Shown in pieces: positions 10,102 to 19,350 of a stretch of 64,000 bases of DNA. Each line of letters starts with the position of its first letter. Within the stretch, counting starts at the first letter, position 1. The translations under genes and the position numbers were made by a program. Location: the NCBI RefSeq assembly GCF_000504205.1, contig NZ_AZAJ01000001.1:1090879-1154878 (forward strand), given 5' to 3'. The notes beneath the pieces were generated by a model, which saw only the letters and a program-made list of their open reading frames with translations, did not search any database and was not told the DNA's origin. The DNA comes from Methanolobus tindarius DSM 2278 (GTDB lineage Archaea > Halobacteriota > Methanosarcinia > Methanosarcinales > Methanosarcinaceae).

Positions 10102-11781
10102 TCAAATCACTGAAAAAGCCGTTACCTGATCCCTCTCCTGCGTAATAGCAGAATAAAGAGCCTCCTTACTCAGTGACATCGGATGATAGTAACTTCCATT
10201 ACTTTTCATTGCAACCTCCTTTGCAAGCATTGAACCGGTTGCACTGATATCAACTACAAGAATATTGACTCGGTGGTCAGCTATCTGCTTGCAGACCTGC
10301 CTGATCTCCCTCCTGATATTCCCACCAAGATGAAGCGGAGAATTAGCAGTGCCATCTGTTACAAGTATCATAATAGGAACGGCAGACGGTTCTTTCTTTA
10401 CTTCCCTGATAAGAGTGTCAAGACCCCTTAGCATTCCGGAAGCCATTGGAGTTGTCCCTCCGAAAGGAACCTTCTCAAGATACCTTTTTGCAGCTTCCAC
10501 AGACGATGTGAACGGCAGCACCAGTTCACCGGAACGACCACTGTATGTCACAAGTGAAACCCTGTCCCTGCGCTGGTAAGCATCTTTCAGCAAAGCGAGA
10601 ACAACACTGGTGGTGATTTGAACTTTGTCGCTCTCATCCATAGAACCGGATGTGTCAAAAACAATGTTAATCAGACTTGAAATACGTCTTCTTCGTACTT
10701 TCTCCCTGATGTCACCTTTTTTAATCTCAATCTTGCCATCCTTGGCATGATGAGCTGCAGCCCTTACAGTTGGAGCAATGGCAATATCAGTAATTTTCTC
10801 TCCGGGCATCCTGTACCTTACATACCTTCCACGCTTGCTCTTGGTGAGAACCTCTGCACGTCTACCGGATTTCAGTCTGCCTGCTGCGAGTCTCTTCTTC
10901 TGGGAATTGCGGGCAAAGTCATTGAGAATCTTACCAACTGTCTTGTCCTCTTTAAGATCATCAAACAATTTGCTGGATTCGGATTTTGTGACTCTTGACT
11001 CGTCTCCTAACTCTTCCTCAAGTTCATCATGACTGAGAATAGGAACGTATTCTTTAGGAGTGAGTTCTACACATACTTCAGGTTCATAAACACATATTTC
11101 TTCGGATTCGTTTTGATCTGCTTCAAAGACAATTTCATCAGGAAGAGAAACCGGAGCTTCAAAAGATAGTTCCTCAACCGGGTAATCTTCTTCTGGGACT
11201 TCCTGAGATTCCAGAGAGTCCTGAACTTCCGGATTATCATTTGCTTCCAGATTTTCATGCTCATCCGGCACTTTATTTATAGAAACTTCCTCACCTTCAA
11301 CAGGTTTCAGAATATCGGCAAATACAGACCTTTCTGGGTCAATTTCCTGAGAAGTGGAATTTTCAGTAGCAACGAAGGTATCTTTGGGAATGATATCCTC
11401 TACTAGAGAACTGTCAGGTTCTGACGTATCAGGTGGTAAAATTATAGCATCATCGATAGCTATATTCTTTTGAGCATACCTGAATACATCTGCGATAGCT
11501 GAATCTGATGTCCCGATAAGAGGCTTGAAAAATGTTTCAGGTTCAATTGAAATATGATCGGAATCCGCAACTATGCAGACATCCTCAATTTCACCCGGCC
11601 TTATCTGCTCCATATTTGCATACAGGTTTTCGTACAGAATATCCGTATCCTGCTTGGAAAAATGTGAAACTGAAGCTCTGGGGATACGTAGCCCAAGCAC
11701 AGGATATCCTAAGTGTAACACTTTAATGCCATAATTGCGAGGAAGATTCCTGCGCAGGCGCTGAACAAGTTCATCGTCCAT
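10102..11781 (-). CDS. VWA-domain protein, magnesium/cobalt chelatase D subunit-like
   Basis: A 559-residue ChlD/BchD-like protein. An N-terminal domain (about 1-90) is joined by a roughly 200-residue Glu/Pro/Ser-rich acidic linker to a C-terminal von Willebrand A domain (about 365-555) with an intact MIDAS: DTSGSM, the threonine of GGTTPMASG, and the aspartate of ILVTDG. Such proteins act with an AAA+ ChlI partner in metal insertion or complex remodelling; that partner is encoded directly upstream (13-bp gap). No large CobN/ChlH subunit is in the window, so the metal and tetrapyrrole cannot be named. Confidence 0.8.
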   Translation of the reverse strand: MDDELVQRLRRNLPRNYGIKVLHLGYPVLGLRIPRASVSHFSKQDTDILYENLYANMEQIRPGEIEDVCIVADSDHISIEPETFFKPLIGTSDSAIADVFRYAQKNIAIDDAIILPPDTSEPDSSLVEDIIPKDTFVATENSTSQEIDPERSVFADILKPVEGEEVSINKVPDEHENLEANDNPEVQDSLESQEVPEEDYPVEELSFEAPVSLPDEIVFEADQNESEEICVYEPEVCVELTPKEYVPILSHDELEEELGDESRVTKSESSKLFDDLKEDKTVGKILNDFARNSQKKRLAAGRLKSGRRAEVLTKSKRGRYVRYRMPGEKITDIAIAPTVRAAAHHAKDGKIEIKKGDIREKVRRRRISSLINIVFDTSGSMDESDKVQITTSVVLALLKDAYQRRDRVSLVTYSGRSGELVLPFTSSVEAAKRYLEKVPFGGTTPMASGMLRGLDTLIREVKKEPSAVPIMILVTDGTANSPLHLGGNIRREIRQVCKQIADHRVNILVVDISATGSMLAKEVAMKSNGSYYHPMSLSKEALYSAITQERDQVTAFSVI

Positions 11782-11794
11782 ACCCGCACCTCAT

Positions 11795-12922
11795 TCAAAC
11801 CTTGCCGTCAACAACCGCTCTTAGCTGATCAACACTGAATTCCTCTTCCTCAAATGGCTTCTTACGCATCCTGTGCGGAAGCACCATTTCAGAAGCTTCG
11901 ATAATATCATCGTTAGTGATACGTTCCCTGCCCTCATAAGCAGCATTTGTCCTGGCGGCACGCTCTATCATGATATCCGCACGGTGTCCGTCCACATTAA
12001 AAGCAATACAAATTTCCGCAATGGTGCGCAGGTTATCTCTTGTTGTGGTGACACGGGGAAGCATCTGCATGGCTTTTACAATCTTAGAACGCAGTTTTTC
12101 CTGTTCTGCCTCAAACTCACGGATGAACTGTTTAGGCTCATCGTTAAACCTGTTACGCCGTTCCACAATTTCGATACGCTGCTCTACATCATAGATACCG
12201 GTAACTTCAACCTGCAATGCTATCCTGTCAAGCAACTGCGGACGAAGCTCACCCTCTTCGGGGTTCATACTTCCCACAATAATGAAATTTGCAGGATGGC
12301 TTACACTTACACCTTCACGCTCAACGGTGTTCACACCCATTGCAGCAGCATCCAGAAGAGCATCAACTACAAAATCATCGAGCAGGTTTATTTCATCAAC
12401 ATAAAGAATTCCACGGTTTGCCTGGGCAAGAATTCCCGGATCAAATGCCTGTACACCCTGGCGCACAGCTTTCTCAATATCAAGACTTCCTACAACCCTG
12501 TCCTCTGTTGCACCAACTGGAAGGTCCACGACCCTCATCTGCCGCCTGCCAATGTAAAGTGTACCTTTGCGTTTCTTTTCCTGGCATTCCCAGCAGAACT
12601 TTTCAGGATCGTTAGGGTCACAATTGAATTTACAACCCTCCACCGTTTCGATCTCAGGTAATATTTCAGTAACGCCTCTTACGGCGGTTGATTTTGCAGT
12701 ACCTTTCTGGCCGCGTATAAGAACGCCGCCAATAGATGGATTAATAGTGTTAAGAATGAGTGCACGGAGCATTTTCTCCTGTCCGACAATTCCGGCAATC
12801 GGATAAAGTACTCTTTCTGTTTTAGTAGCCTGTCTGGCAATGTCCTCCAGATATTCTGATGGAGAATCATTTTCTACGACTTTAGGAACTTCTGTTATTG
12901 TTCCAGTGATACTTGAACTCAT
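11795..12922 (-). CDS. AAA+ ATPase, magnesium/cobalt chelatase I subunit-like
   Basis: A 375-residue ChlI/BchI-type AAA+ motor. Walker A GQKGTAKS is at residues 71-78, Walker B in [11 protein letters not shown], the sensor in [19 protein letters not shown] cysteine cluster (GCKFNC...FCWEC, about residues 96-113) matches the Cys-rich insert of archaeal and cobaltochelatase-type ChlI proteins. Together with the downstream VWA protein it would form an ATP-driven hexameric ring. ATG start at 12922. Confidence 0.88.
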   Translation of the reverse strand: MSSSITGTITEVPKVVENDSPSEYLEDIARQATKTERVLYPIAGIVGQEKMLRALILNTINPSIGGVLIRGQKGTAKSTAVRGVTEILPEIETVEGCKFNCDPNDPEKFCWECQEKKRKGTLYIGRRQMRVVDLPVGATEDRVVGSLDIEKAVRQGVQAFDPGILAQANRGILYVDEINLLDDFVVDALLDAAAMGVNTVEREGVSVSHPANFIIVGSMNPEEGELRPQLLDRIALQVEVTGIYDVEQRIEIVERRNRFNDEPKQFIREFEAEQEKLRSKIVKAMQMLPRVTTTRDNLRTIAEICIAFNVDGHRADIMIERAARTNAAYEGRERITNDDIIEASEMVLPHRMRKKPFEEEEFSVDQLRAVVDGKV

Positions 12923-12992
12923 ATTATCGCCTTCCCAGCATGTAATTTTGACTTTTAATTATTGATTTTTTTATTGTTTGCAGCATTCGGCT

Positions 12993-13400
12993 TTACAGAT
13001 ACCTCAGAATGATCGCAGATATAAGTGCCAGGAATAGGAGAATCAGCCCTCCTACGAAAAATCCGAACACGACTTTCGTATGCACTTTCTTTTCCACATT
13101 TTTTGCCAGTCCGTTGAGCTCATATAAAGAGAATGTAGAACTCAGCAGGAAAAGGATAGCTGAAAATAGCAAGAGTGAACCTGCAACAAGAATATATTCT
13201 GCAGTCCATGTCAATGCCTTGGCGTTTAAAAGATCAATAAAAAAGTCTTTTCCGTGTCTTACATATGAAGCTGTGATCCACAGCATAGTGTAAGCGATCT
13301 CTGCTGCGCCCATTATCATTGAACACAGAGCAGTTGTCATAAGCGTGACCATCATCCCTATGTCAGGGATTTTCAAATCGATTTTCCATTCATCACCCAC
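12993..13400 (-). CDS. Small integral membrane protein, unknown
   Basis: 135 residues with about four hydrophobic helices: VTLMTTALCSMIMGAAEIAY, a central EYILVAGSLLLFSAILFLL, and a C-terminal FFVGGLILLFLALISAIIL. It starts with GTG at 13400, preceded by AAGGTGA. It sits 71 bp upstream of the chelatase-like pair, same strand, so a membrane role in that unit is possible but not shown. I do not recognise a family. Confidence 0.65.
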   Translation of the reverse strand: MGDEWKIDLKIPDIGMMVTLMTTALCSMIMGAAEIAYTMLWITASYVRHGKDFFIDLLNAKALTWTAEYILVAGSLLLFSAILFLLSSTFSLYELNGLAKNVEKKVHTKVVFGFFVGGLILLFLALISAIILRYL

Positions 13401-13556
13401 AATTTCACCTTAGGAGTCTGTTTTGTTGGTATGCCCTCAAATTGGAGATACGCAATATATGCATTATAATAATAAAAATATACTTATTAAAATACTGAAA
13501 TTGGAAAGTTAAATAAAAAAAGAAGTAAGCAGAACTAAAGACTGTTTCTGCATTAT

Positions 13557-14468
13557 TTAGAACTGTCTTAATACGGTTTCAGCAAGATTCCTGCTTATAT
13601 CCACCGTCTTCATCAAAGTATCATTTCTTGACACACTGCACCCGATTTCTTTAAACCGACTATCTTCTATCGGGTCACGCTCATCGATAATCAGATGGTC
13701 AAGGAAATCAGAATAGTATGATGCAACGCCGTATGAGGAAACCTCAATATCTCTTGCAGTCATGAGTTTACCTGCCGGTCCGCTTACAGGTTCAGTACCT
13801 ATTATAGGGCTGACTGCAATCACCTTTTTCTCTTTCAGAATATCCCTCATCCCGGGAAGCTCTATTATTGGACCAATGCTTGTTATAGGGTTGCTCGGAC
13901 CTATCAGAACATTGTCTTCCCTTTCAAGTGCCTCCACAACAGCCGGGGAGATAGTTGCTTTTTCAATTCCTTCCTGACATACTTCCAGAACCTCAGGTTC
14001 ACCATGTTTTCCAACCCAGAAATCCTGGAAATGCATCTTTCCTTCTGGTGTGTTTATCATACTGGAAACGGAATCATCGGACATAGGAAACACATTAGCT
14101 TTTACACCGAATGACTTTGAAAGACCGATTATTGCTTCTGTAAGTGTAAGACCACTCCTGATAAGGTCTGAGCGCATAATATGGGTAGCACGGTCGATAT
14201 CACCAAGCATCATGACCTCATCATAACCCATATCCTTCATTGCATTGTGTGTTAGATATGTGTCGCCCTTCACGCCCCACCACTTTGAAGTGTCAAGCCT
14301 GCCTGAAAGCAGATAGAGTACAGTATCGATATCGGGTGTGATCAGGTTTCCTGAAACCCATATATCTTCTGCGGTGTTAACCACAACAGTGATCTTTTCT
14401 TCCGGGTAAACTTCACGAAGGCCGTTCATTAATTTAGGTGTGCCGGTTCCACCTGAAAAAATAATCAT
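13557..14468 (-). CDS. cofD: 2-phospho-L-lactate transferase (coenzyme F420 biosynthesis)
   Basis: Transfers the phospholactyl group (from lactyl- or enolpyruvyl-diphospho-guanosine) to Fo to give F420-0. The 303-residue protein has the diagnostic N-terminus FSGGTGTPKL (residues 4-13), NTAEDIWVSGNLITPDIDTV and GDIDRATH motifs, and the usual length. ATG at 14468; divergently transcribed from sppA across a 108-bp promoter region. F420 is the central hydride carrier of methanogens. Confidence 0.94.
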   Translation of the reverse strand: MIIFSGGTGTPKLMNGLREVYPEEKITVVVNTAEDIWVSGNLITPDIDTVLYLLSGRLDTSKWWGVKGDTYLTHNAMKDMGYDEVMMLGDIDRATHIMRSDLIRSGLTLTEAIIGLSKSFGVKANVFPMSDDSVSSMINTPEGKMHFQDFWVGKHGEPEVLEVCQEGIEKATISPAVVEALEREDNVLIGPSNPITSIGPIIELPGMRDILKEKKVIAVSPIIGTEPVSGPAGKLMTARDIEVSSYGVASYYSDFLDHLIIDERDPIEDSRFKEIGCSVSRNDTLMKTVDISRNLAETVLRQF

Positions 14469-14576
14469 TTTAGTACATCTCCTTGCCAGTTTTTCTTGGT
14501 TATACGGTTCAAGCTATATAAGTAAAGACCTCGTAAAATAATATTAGTTATTTCAGAGGAAACAGGAGAAGGAATC

Positions 14577-15515
14577 TTGGAAAAATCAAGTAAAATATTA
14601 ATTTATGGTGCTATGGGAATAGTCATTTTAATCCTTGCACTCACAGGGATTATTGTAGCTGTCATGAATATTCCAATAGAAGGATCATCGGGAGAGATCG
14701 CTGTTATAGACCTTGACGGAACTATCTATTCAGGAGGAACAGAAGAAGACCTTTTCAGTGACTATCAACCCGGAGTTGAGGACTACATAGAATGGATAGA
14801 GGATGCGCAGGAAGATGATGGAACAAAAGCCATTCTCATCAGGATTAATTCACCTGGTGGTGAGGCCATTGCCAGTGAAAAGCTTGCAAGAGCAATAAAG
14901 GAAGCATCTGAAAAGAAAGTTGTTGTGGCATATGTTGAATCAATGGCTGCTTCTGCGGCTTATCAGGCAGCTTCGTCCACGGATTATATTGTGGCTGAAA
15001 AGCAGTCACTTGTTGGTAATATAGGAGTCAGGATGGAAATTATCCATTACTATGGCCTGATGGATGATCTCGGAATTAACGTCACAACCATCAAGAGCGG
15101 AGAGTACAAGGATATCGGTTCTCCAACCAGACCAATGACAGAAGAGGAAAAGGAAATGCTTGGTTCCATTGTTAACGAAAGCTATGATGACTTTGTTTCC
15201 TGGGTTGCTGAGAACAGAAATATGAGTCTGGAAGAAGCCTACAAGGTTGCAGACGGCAGGATATACAGCGGTTCCCAGGCAAAGAAAGCAGGACTTGTTG
15301 ATATGGTCGGAACCGAGGAAGATGCAATTGACATTACTGCTGAGATGGCAGGAATTACCGGCGAACCTGACCTGTATGAATATGAAGGAAAATCATCCGG
15401 CTTCCTTGGAATGAAACTTAATGACGCACTGTACTCTTTTGGATACGGCTTTGGAAAAGGCCTGGCAGCAACATCAGTTGAAGAAGCATCTTCTTCCTAT
15501 GGAATGTACTTCTGA
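14577..15515 (+). CDS. sppA: Signal peptide peptidase SppA
   Basis: A membrane-anchored serine protease (312 residues) that degrades leftover signal peptides. One N-terminal transmembrane helix (YGAMGIVILILALTGIIVAV) precedes the S49 domain. The catalytic serine lies in ESMAASAAY (about residue 124) and the general-base lysine in SGEYKDIGSPTR. The length fits the short archaeal/Bacillus type with a single protease domain. Start is TTG at 14577, preceded by GGAGAAGGA. Confidence 0.88.
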   Translation: MEKSSKILIYGAMGIVILILALTGIIVAVMNIPIEGSSGEIAVIDLDGTIYSGGTEEDLFSDYQPGVEDYIEWIEDAQEDDGTKAILIRINSPGGEAIASEKLARAIKEASEKKVVVAYVESMAASAAYQAASSTDYIVAEKQSLVGNIGVRMEIIHYYGLMDDLGINVTTIKSGEYKDIGSPTRPMTEEEKEMLGSIVNESYDDFVSWVAENRNMSLEEAYKVADGRIYSGSQAKKAGLVDMVGTEEDAIDITAEMAGITGEPDLYEYEGKSSGFLGMKLNDALYSFGYGFGKGLAATSVEEASSSYGMYF

Positions 15516-15591
15516 TAAAACTGTAATTTGCAGGCGAGAAGTAATAGAAACGAGTGCAAAATCATTATAAGATGAAGGATATGTAGGTTGT

Positions 15592-16794
15592 ATGAAAGTC
15601 ATCCGTGACCCTATACATGGATACATTGAGCTTGACCCGCTCACGTTATCGATAATCGATTCACCGCAAATGCAGCGACTTAGAAGACTTAGTCAGCTTG
15701 GGCTGTCAAACCTTGTTTATCCAGGAGCTAATCATTCACGTTTTGAGCACTGCCTGGGAGTTATGCATCTTGCCACTATGTTGACCGGAAAGATAGATAC
15801 AGTCACGGAAGATGAAAAAGAGGAACTCAGGGTTGCTGCTCTTCTCCATGATGTAGGACATGGACCTTACTCACATGTAACTGAAAATCTTACAAAACTT
15901 TACACAAGACAGCACCATGAGGATGTTCGTGAGATACTGAAAAAAGGAGAACTTGGAGAAATTCTAAGTGATAATGGACTGAATCCTGCAACTATTGAAG
16001 ATCACATCCAGGGAAAAACGGACATGGGAAAAATACTCAACAGTGAGATTGATGTTGACAGAATGGACTACCTTGTAAGAGATTCTCATTATACTGGCGT
16101 TGCTTTTGGTCTTGTAGACCATGTAAGACTTATCAATGAGATGAAATTTTACGAGAACAATCTTGTAGTGAATTCAGGTGGTGTCAAGGCGGCAGAATCG
16201 CTTCTTGTATCCAGATTCCTGATGCATCCATCGGTTTACTATCACCATGTTTCAAGAATTGCTGAAACTATGTTTACAAGAGCGGTTGATGACCTTATCC
16301 AGAAAAAATCACTCAATCCTTTTGATCTCAGGAAGATGGATGATTCTGGACTGCTTGAAATGATACGCAACGATGAAGGTTATGCAGGAGAGCTTGCGCA
16401 GAGACTTGACAACAGGAAACTCTACAAAAGGGCGCTTTATGTTGGATTTGATGAAGTTGGCGAGGGAGTCCTAAAGCACCGGAAAAACATCAAAAGAGTG
16501 GAAGCTGAGATTGCAGAAGAAGTTGGAATTGAGCCTGAATCTGTGCTTATTGATATTCCCAGAAATCCGGAAATCGCTGAAATGAAAGCTCTTGTGAAAG
16601 TCAAGAACAGAATGCTCCGGCTTGATGAGGCATCCCATGTTGTTGCCACTCTGGAGCAGGCACACCGTGATAACTGGAAAATGGGAGTTTATACCCCAAC
16701 CGAATACAGGGAAGCTGTTGGAAAAGCAGCGAAGAACTTCTTTGAAGTTAAAAGAACAACAAAACAGTTCCGTTTGACAGAAATCGAGGAATAA
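15592..16794 (+). CDS. HD-domain phosphohydrolase (SAMHD1/dNTPase-like)
   Basis: A 400-residue HD-superfamily hydrolase. The conserved start VIRDPIHGYIELDP, the first metal histidine in RFEHCLGVMHLA (H53) and the HD pair in LLHDVGHGPYSH (86-87) place it with dNTP triphosphohydrolase-like proteins (YdhJ/SAMHD1 group). The later EIDVDRMDYLVRDS supplies the last metal aspartate. It likely hydrolyses nucleotides; the substrate is unproven. The next gene begins 1 bp after its stop. Confidence 0.85.
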   Translation: MKVIRDPIHGYIELDPLTLSIIDSPQMQRLRRLSQLGLSNLVYPGANHSRFEHCLGVMHLATMLTGKIDTVTEDEKEELRVAALLHDVGHGPYSHVTENLTKLYTRQHHEDVREILKKGELGEILSDNGLNPATIEDHIQGKTDMGKILNSEIDVDRMDYLVRDSHYTGVAFGLVDHVRLINEMKFYENNLVVNSGGVKAAESLLVSRFLMHPSVYYHHVSRIAETMFTRAVDDLIQKKSLNPFDLRKMDDSGLLEMIRNDEGYAGELAQRLDNRKLYKRALYVGFDEVGEGVLKHRKNIKRVEAEIAEEVGIEPESVLIDIPRNPEIAEMKALVKVKNRMLRLDEASHVVATLEQAHRDNWKMGVYTPTEYREAVGKAAKNFFEVKRTTKQFRLTEIEE

Positions 16795-16795
16795 T

Positions 16796-17161
16796 ATGAA
16801 GGAAATCAGGAAAGTTGCGGCAGGTATCAGTCTTGTGCTTGAATGGAAAAAGACAGGTGACGATTACGTTGCCAGCCTTACAGGAGGCGATGAACACGTA
16901 GGAGCTGTTGGCGTTGGTTTCTATGACCCAGAATCAAAGAGAGCATCTTCATCTGTGATTACATCACCGGGACACAGGGAAACTGAAATTGCACTGAATG
17001 GTGCAAAGGAATTCAGCAAGGCATGCAAAGCAACTTCCGTATTCATCGTTGGCATTCATTTAGACAATATAACACTTGATGAGATTAATGAGATCGTTTC
17101 CGCATCAGGAGAAATGATCAATGAACTTGCTGTAATTATAGGCGTAGGAGAAGGATTCTAA
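16796..17161 (+). CDS. LpdD-like prenylated-flavin-associated protein
   Basis: A 121-residue protein resembling the LpdD/PAC-like small proteins that accompany UbiX/UbiD systems. Recognisable parts are GGDEHVGAVGVGF, TSPGHRETEIAL and the C-terminal AVIIGVGEGF. Its stop TAA shares a base with the ubiX ATG, so the two are tightly coupled; a chaperone or carrier role for prenyl-FMN is inferred from that linkage. Confidence 0.7.
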   Translation: MKEIRKVAAGISLVLEWKKTGDDYVASLTGGDEHVGAVGVGFYDPESKRASSSVITSPGHRETEIALNGAKEFSKACKATSVFIVGIHLDNITLDEINEIVSASGEMINELAVIIGVGEGF

Positions 17162-17712
17162 TGGAAATAGTAATAGGTATCAGCGGGGCTTCTGGTTCTG
17201 CTTATGGAGTCAGGTTGCTGGAAATTCTTGCAAAAACAGATATTTATACCCATCTTGTCATGACAAAAGCCGCAAAGCAGATACTTGATATCGAAACAGA
17301 TTACGAGCGATCCTATGTCGAAAGCCTGGCAGATGCAGTCTACGATGAGAGTGATTTTACAGCACCAATTGCAAGCGGTTCTCACAAGTTCTACGGGATG
17401 ATTATTGCCCCATGCAGCATGAAAACACTTGGCGAAATTGCAGGGGGAATGTCTGATAACCTGCTTGGACGGGTCGCTGATGTTTGCCTGAAGGAGAGAA
17501 GAAAACTGGTGCTGATGCCACGTGAAACGCCTCTTAACCAGATACATCTGGAGAATATGCTGAGACTTGAGAGAGCCGGCGGAATTATTCTGCCTGCATG
17601 CCCCGGATTTTATTCAAGACCACAAACAATTGATGACCTTGTAAATTCTATGGCAGGGCGTGCACTTGACCTGATGGATATTGACAACGATATTTACAAG
17701 CGCTGGGAGTGA
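17161..17712 (+). CDS. ubiX: Flavin prenyltransferase UbiX
   Basis: Adds a dimethylallyl unit to FMN to make prenyl-FMN, the cofactor of UbiD decarboxylases. The 183-residue protein has the FMN-binding GISGASGSAYGVRLLE start, the S-H-K-F-Y-G-M region, PCSMKTLGEIAGGMSDNLL, and the prenyl-phosphate site KLVLMPRETPL. No ubiD is in the window; its target decarboxylase must be elsewhere. Confidence 0.93.
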   Translation: MEIVIGISGASGSAYGVRLLEILAKTDIYTHLVMTKAAKQILDIETDYERSYVESLADAVYDESDFTAPIASGSHKFYGMIIAPCSMKTLGEIAGGMSDNLLGRVADVCLKERRKLVLMPRETPLNQIHLENMLRLERAGGIILPACPGFYSRPQTIDDLVNSMAGRALDLMDIDNDIYKRWE

Positions 17713-17713
17713 G

Positions 17714-17819
17714 ATGGCTCTTTCCAGTAAAAGACTCTGCTTGAACTGTGCTTATCTCTACCTTAAGCAATCACGGGTTTTGCACTTACCATGGTGACAA
17801 TTGGAAGCCGGACTTTTGA
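17714..17819 (+). pseudogene. Small CxxC...CxxH zinc-binding protein gene broken by a +1 frameshift (candidate)
   Basis: An ATG at 17714 sits directly after a GGAGTGAG SD overlapping the ubiX stop. Frame 1 reads MALSSKRLCLNCAYLYLKQS and then ends at TGA 17795. Skipping one base near 17774 continues as GFCTYHGDNWKPDF with TGA at 17817-17819. Joined, this gives a 34-residue protein with CxxC and CxxH pairs, a plausible zinc knuckle. Either the gene is decayed, the sequence has an indel, or recoding occurs. Confidence 0.4.
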
Positions 17820-18005
17820 CATGGCAGGCGATCAGTGAATATCCATCATTACTAAAAATGAATCTGGCTCAATTGGTTTAAAATGGGTATTGATCCAGTC
17901 ATTTAACAGCTTTCTAGATCTATGTATTACATCGATAAACATCTAAATATCGAAATCCTACAGAACCAAATTATCAATGTTTAGATTCTGTACATATATG
18001 AACAT

Positions 18006-18557
18006 TCAATCCGTATTGAATGTCAAAGATTCCATGATCTTATTTGCGGTTTCCAGATCATAGTTATAGTAATATCCCGACCTAGCCCCATAGGCTAGCA
18101 TAAATAATCGATCATTGGCACGGAAGAGCACCATCTTTACTTTTCCTGAATAACTATGGTCAACTACATTTTCTATTTCATACGCTGCGTATCCATTAAA
18201 ACTAGTATGTTTCCCTCGACCACGAAAACGAAAATCCAATGAACCCATATGAACTAATTGAGCGCCCCATGTTGATTGATAATCAAGAAAATCATCAACT
18301 GAACTAGACGATCCAACATAAGCTACTCCAATTATTGATCCGTTTTCGGGATCATTAAATAAAACACTGTTTTGAGTCTCTTCATAATCCCAGGTTTCTG
18401 GATAATCAATGCTGAATCTATAATCATCATTTGCATAGGTTTTGTAACCGTCGTTGAAATGGGTAGCATAATCAGTGCAACCACTTGACACAATCATTAT
18501 GAGAAGAAGAGTACTTATTACGCTTAAGGAAATTATTAATTTTTGTTTTTTTACCAT
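18006..18557 (-). CDS. Lipoprotein with PsbP-like domain
   Basis: 183 residues. A positively charged start (MVKKQKL), a hydrophobic stretch and a lipobox-like SSGC (cysteine about residue 27) indicate a membrane-tethered lipoprotein. The remainder (about 40-183) is a PsbP/MOG1-like fold with the typical YRFSIDYPETWDYE entry and a final NKIMESLTF helix. Such proteins are common on archaeal surfaces with no assigned role. It is a single gene with an AT-rich region on both sides. Confidence 0.75.
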   Translation of the reverse strand: MVKKQKLIISLSVISTLLLIMIVSSGCTDYATHFNDGYKTYANDDYRFSIDYPETWDYEETQNSVLFNDPENGSIIGVAYVGSSSSVDDFLDYQSTWGAQLVHMGSLDFRFRGRGKHTSFNGYAAYEIENVVDHSYSGKVKMVLFRANDRLFMLAYGARSGYYYNYDLETANKIMESLTFNTD

Positions 18558-18798
18558 TTTTCCACTATCCTATTGTCCAATAATTCCCTCTATACCCTAG
18601 AAGACTGGAGAGTGGCATAAAAATATAGAAGTAGTATATAAGAATACTTATTTTGCATTGTTATAAATTAATACAATATGTGATAAATTGACATAACTAT
18701 TCTTAACACCAACACACATAATTAGAACTGTTAGCCTGTTGTTAAAATCCAAATCAATCAATTCCTATTTAAACCACAGCAGCGCCCCCCGAAATCTA

Positions 18799-18813
18799 TT
18801 TATACAATATATG
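18799..18813 (+). promoter_or_regulatory. TATA box for tRNA-Pro
   Basis: TTTATACAATATATG preceded by a purine-rich BRE-like GAAATC. It places initiation near 18825-18830, about 15-20 nt before the mature tRNA 5' end. It is the clearest archaeal promoter in the 288-bp gap between the lipoprotein and tRNA genes; the rest of the gap shows nothing else I recognise. Confidence 0.65.
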
Positions 18814-18844
18814 CTATGTAAGGGCTACCCTTCTGAATCTGATT

Positions 18845-18922
18845 GGGATAGTAGGGTAGCTTGGTCCATCCTCGAGCGTTTGGGACGCTTGGACTGCGGT
18901 TCAAATCCGCGCTATCCCACCA
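18845..18922 (+). tRNA. tRNA-Pro (anticodon UGG), CCA encoded
   Basis: Acceptor GGGATAG pairs with CTATCCC, followed by discriminator A and a genomically encoded CCA. The anticodon stem GAGCG/CGCTT closes the 7-nt loop TTTGGGA, giving anticodon TGG with G37 as expected for proline tRNAs. The T arm has the loop TTCAAAT. No intron is visible. Confidence 0.93.
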
Positions 18923-19048
18923 GAACTTATTTACAACTTTTCCAGTGAAAATTTTACTATATTCCTACTATTGTTTTGTGACCATTAGCTTGGTCTTTTT
19001 GTCTTACAGGATTAGTTTTATAATATATCTGTTGGGAATAATGTCCCC

Positions 19049-19330
19049 ATGGCAAACGTTAAAGTAAAACTATTTGCAAATCTCAGAGAGATTGCACAAA
19101 CTTCTTCTCTATCACTCACAGGAGACTCTGTTAAAGAGGTGCTCCTTTCACTTACAGAACAATATCCTGCTCTTAAAGAACTCGTATTTGAGGCAGGAAC
19201 GGATGCAAAACTTTGTGGTTACATCAATGTATTCCTGAATGGAAACAACATCAAGCATATGGAAGGACTTGAGACCGTACTGAGCGATGACGATGAACTT
19301 GGAATATTTCCACCGGTATCCGGCGGTTAA
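19049..19330 (+). CDS. moaD: MoaD/SAMP-family ubiquitin-like sulfur carrier
   Basis: A 93-residue beta-grasp protein ending in the essential di-glycine (PPVSGG), which is activated as an acyl-adenylate and thiocarboxylate. Archaeal members serve molybdopterin synthase, tRNA thiolation or protein modification (SAMPs). It lies 20 bp upstream of moeA, which favours a molybdenum/tungsten cofactor role, needed by formylmethanofuran dehydrogenase. Confidence 0.85.
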   Translation: MANVKVKLFANLREIAQTSSLSLTGDSVKEVLLSLTEQYPALKELVFEAGTDAKLCGYINVFLNGNNIKHMEGLETVLSDDDELGIFPPVSGG

Positions 19331-19350
19331 ACTGAAACAGAGGGACTTGG

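Noticed and set aside
11873-12661. 262-codon plus-strand ORF opposite the ChlI-like gene
   Set aside because: Antisense to a strongly conserved AAA+ gene; no start signal and no recognisable domain.
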